A stretch of 64,000 bases of DNA from Stutzerimonas stutzeri (GTDB taxonomy: Bacteria > Pseudomonadota > Gammaproteobacteria > Pseudomonadales > Pseudomonadaceae), in contig NZ_JANGEY010000003.1 in the NCBI RefSeq assembly GCF_024451105.1, positions 248,001-312,000 of the forward strand, read 5' to 3'. A program made the translations under genes and the position numbers. The number at the start of each line of letters is the position of its first letter. Positions within the stretch are counted from its first letter, which is position 1. Under the pieces are notes generated by a model. It did no database searches. It was given only the letters and a program-made list of their open reading frames with translations, and was not told the origin of the DNA. Shown in pieces: positions 62,882-64,000 of the stretch.

Positions 62882-63675
62882 GCTGCGCTCCTCCCGGAGA
62901 ATTTCACCCGGCAGCTGCCGAGGCCGCCGACCGTGCACACCAGTTCGTCGCCATCGACGACCGGCACCAGCGCCGACTGCGAGCCGGAAAGGATCACCTC
63001 GCCGGCCTTGAAGGGGATGCCCAGCTCGCCGAGGGTGTTGGCCAGCCAGGCCACCGCGTTGGCCGGCGAGCCCTGCACCGCGGCGCCGACGCCGGTGGAG
63101 AAGATCTCGCCGTTCTTCTCCAGCACCATGCCGGCCAGGGTCAGGTCGAGCTTGCGCGGGTCGCCCTTGGTCTTGCCCAGCACGTACACGCCGCAGGAGG
63201 CGTTGTCGGCCACGGTGTCCTGGATCTTGATCTGCCAGTTGGTGATGCGCGAATCGACGATCTCGAAGCACGGCAGCACGTAGTCGGTGGCGCGGATCAC
63301 GTCCATCGCGGTGATGCCCGGGCCCTTGAGGTCGTGCTTGAGCACGAAGGCCAGCTCCGCCTCGGCCTTGGGCTGGATCAGCGCACCGAGGTCGATGGTG
63401 TCGCCCTCCTGGTAGACCATGCCCGAGGTGAGGATGCCGAAGTCCGGCTGGTAGACGCCGAGGAAATCCTGCACCGGCTTGCTGGTGGCGCCGATCTTCT
63501 TGCCGACCACCGTCTCCCCGGCCTCAAGGCGGCGGGCGACGAAGCGCTGCTGGATGCGGTAGGCGTCCTCGATGCTGATGTCCGGCTCGCGGCTCAGCAG
63601 CGGCGGCACCGCACGGCGGGCGACGAAGGCCTCGTACAGCTCGTCGCCGTATTGCTCGATCTTGTTGTTGTCCAT
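62878..63675 (-). CDS. dmpE: 2-Oxopent-4-enoate hydratase
   Basis: A 265-residue hydratase that adds water to 2-hydroxypenta-2,4-dienoate to give 4-hydroxy-2-oxovalerate. Family stretches are VVGKKIGATSKPVQDFLGVYQPDFGIL, AEAELAFVLKHDLKGPG and CFEIVDSRITNWQIKIQDTVADN. It is homologous to dmpH; the GVYQPDFG segment is typical of the hydratase branch. The stop overlaps the dmpH start (ATGA). It is separated from dmpC by 124 bases that contain two hairpin repeats. Confidence 0.92.
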   Translation of the reverse strand: MDNNKIEQYGDELYEAFVARRAVPPLLSREPDISIEDAYRIQQRFVARRLEAGETVVGKKIGATSKPVQDFLGVYQPDFGILTSGMVYQEGDTIDLGALIQPKAEAELAFVLKHDLKGPGITAMDVIRATDYVLPCFEIVDSRITNWQIKIQDTVADNASCGVYVLGKTKGDPRKLDLTLAGMVLEKNGEIFSTGVGAAVQGSPANAVAWLANTLGELGIPFKAGEVILSGSQSALVPVVDGDELVCTVGGLGSCRVKFSGRSAA

Positions 63676-63705
63676 GTCGTTCTCACAGGCTTCGACGGGA
63701 TTACC

Positions 63706-63729
63706 CCCTCTCCCGCTGGCGGGAGAGGG
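63706..63729. repeat. CCCTCTCCCGC-type hairpin repeat, copy B
   Basis: CCCTCTCCCGC and GCGGGAGAGGG are perfect 11-base arms with a 2-base loop, almost identical to the stem at 56391. It lies inside the meta-cleavage operon between dmpC and dmpE. Confidence 0.75.
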
Positions 63730-63763
63730 CTGGGGACAGGGCTGCCGGTTTCCCTCACCCCTG

Positions 63764-63791
63764 GCCCCTCTCCCACACGTGGGCGAGGGGC
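63764..63791. repeat. Related hairpin repeat, copy C
   Basis: GCCCCTCTCCCAC and GTGGGCGAGGGGC form a 13-base stem with one mismatch, 35 bases from copy B and directly after the dmpC stop. The shared CCCTCTCCC core suggests the same repeat family. Confidence 0.6.
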
Positions 63792-63798
63792 GGCAGAT

Positions 63799-64000
63799 TC
63801 ACAGCTTCACGCAGACGTTGCGCGTCTCGGTGTAGAACTCCAGCGAATGCACCCCGCCCTCGCGGCCGATGCCGGACTGCTTGGAGCCGCCGAACGGGGT
63901 GCGCAGGTCACGCAGGAACCAGCTGTTGATCCAGGTGATGCCCACCTCGACGCGCGCCGCCATGCGGTGGGCGCGGGCCAGGTCGTTGGTCCAGATGGTG
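63799..64000 (-). CDS. dmpC: 2-Hydroxymuconic semialdehyde dehydrogenase, C-terminal end only
   Basis: The last 66 residues or so of an aldehyde dehydrogenase enter the window from the right edge. They read ...TIWTNDLARAHRMAARVEVG, then WINSWFLRDLRTPFGGSKQSG, IGREGGVHSLEFYTE and end NVCVKL before TGA at 63801-63799. This C-terminus is typical of DmpC/XylG-type enzymes that oxidise 2-hydroxymuconic semialdehyde to 2-hydroxymuconate. The catalytic Cys and the start are outside the window. It should be upstream of dmpE in the same operon. Confidence 0.88.
   Translation of the reverse strand, partial: TIWTNDLARAHRMAARVEVGITWINSWFLRDLRTPFGGSKQSGIGREGGVHSLEFYTETRNVCVKL

Noticed and set aside
1..64000. 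tRNA, rRNA, CRISPR arrays or transposase genes
   Set aside because: None was recognised. The only short repeats found are the palindromic elements and hairpins listed, without regular spacers.

Overview
The window comes from a GC-rich gammaproteobacterium of the Pseudomonadaceae, probably an Azotobacter-like or stutzeri-like Pseudomonas. This rests on overall base composition and on several family-typical sets: a MuxABC-OpmB type efflux operon, TamA/TamB, a phaBAC operon with phaP and phaR for short-chain polyhydroxybutyrate, a PA2779-type small protein and a dmp-type catechol meta-cleavage operon. I saw no rRNA, tRNA, CRISPR array or insertion sequence.

Layout. 1-2403 (minus) is the start of a large ACP / acyl-adenylate ligase / PlsC-acyltransferase fusion that runs off the left edge. 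2586-11594 (plus) is a four-gene RND efflux operon with two permeases, joined by ATGA overlaps. 11717-19646 (plus) holds a patatin-like protein followed by tamA and tamB. 19672-24507 (minus) is a signalling operon: membrane GAF histidine kinase, single-domain receiver, and a REC-LOV-GGDEF-EAL protein that should connect blue light and phosphorylation to cyclic di-GMP.

24641-33510 (minus) carries protein-quality and stress genes: a second-type FtsH, a CapA-like metallophosphatase, a Lon-like protease, an MgtA-type P-type ATPase and an Hsp20. 33729-37670 (plus) is a three-gene formate dehydrogenase with HydB/HydG-like electron-transfer subunits. A CBS-pair protein and an alpha/beta hydrolase follow. 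39093-44624 is the PHB locus: phaB, phaA and phaC on the minus strand, divergent phaP, and phaR behind a strong terminator. A palindromic, TGC-containing element lies between phaB and phaP.

44803-49673 is a mixed region: a PA2779-family protein, a small exported protein, an orphan LapG protease, an orphan tyrosine recombinase and a PilZ/HD-GYP-like protein. 49935-54773 is a TetR-regulated efflux pair (lipoprotein adaptor plus RND permease, no outer-membrane partner) with a clear palindromic operator. 54921-56366 is a SulP-STAS anion transporter. 56462-64000 (minus) is a meta-cleavage operon in the order dmpC (cut by the right edge), E, H, I, F, G, followed by an SDR without the catalytic Lys, a 142-residue tautomerase, a [2Fe-2S] ferredoxin, a flavodoxin-fold oxidoreductase and a second SDR.

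Two families of dispersed palindromic repeats are present. One (outer end GTAGGGGCGAATT) occurs three times. One copy lies in frame inside the signal peptide of the OpmB-like protein and another supplies the stop codon of the ferredoxin gene. The other (CCCTCTCCCGC hairpins) lies between genes at the right end.
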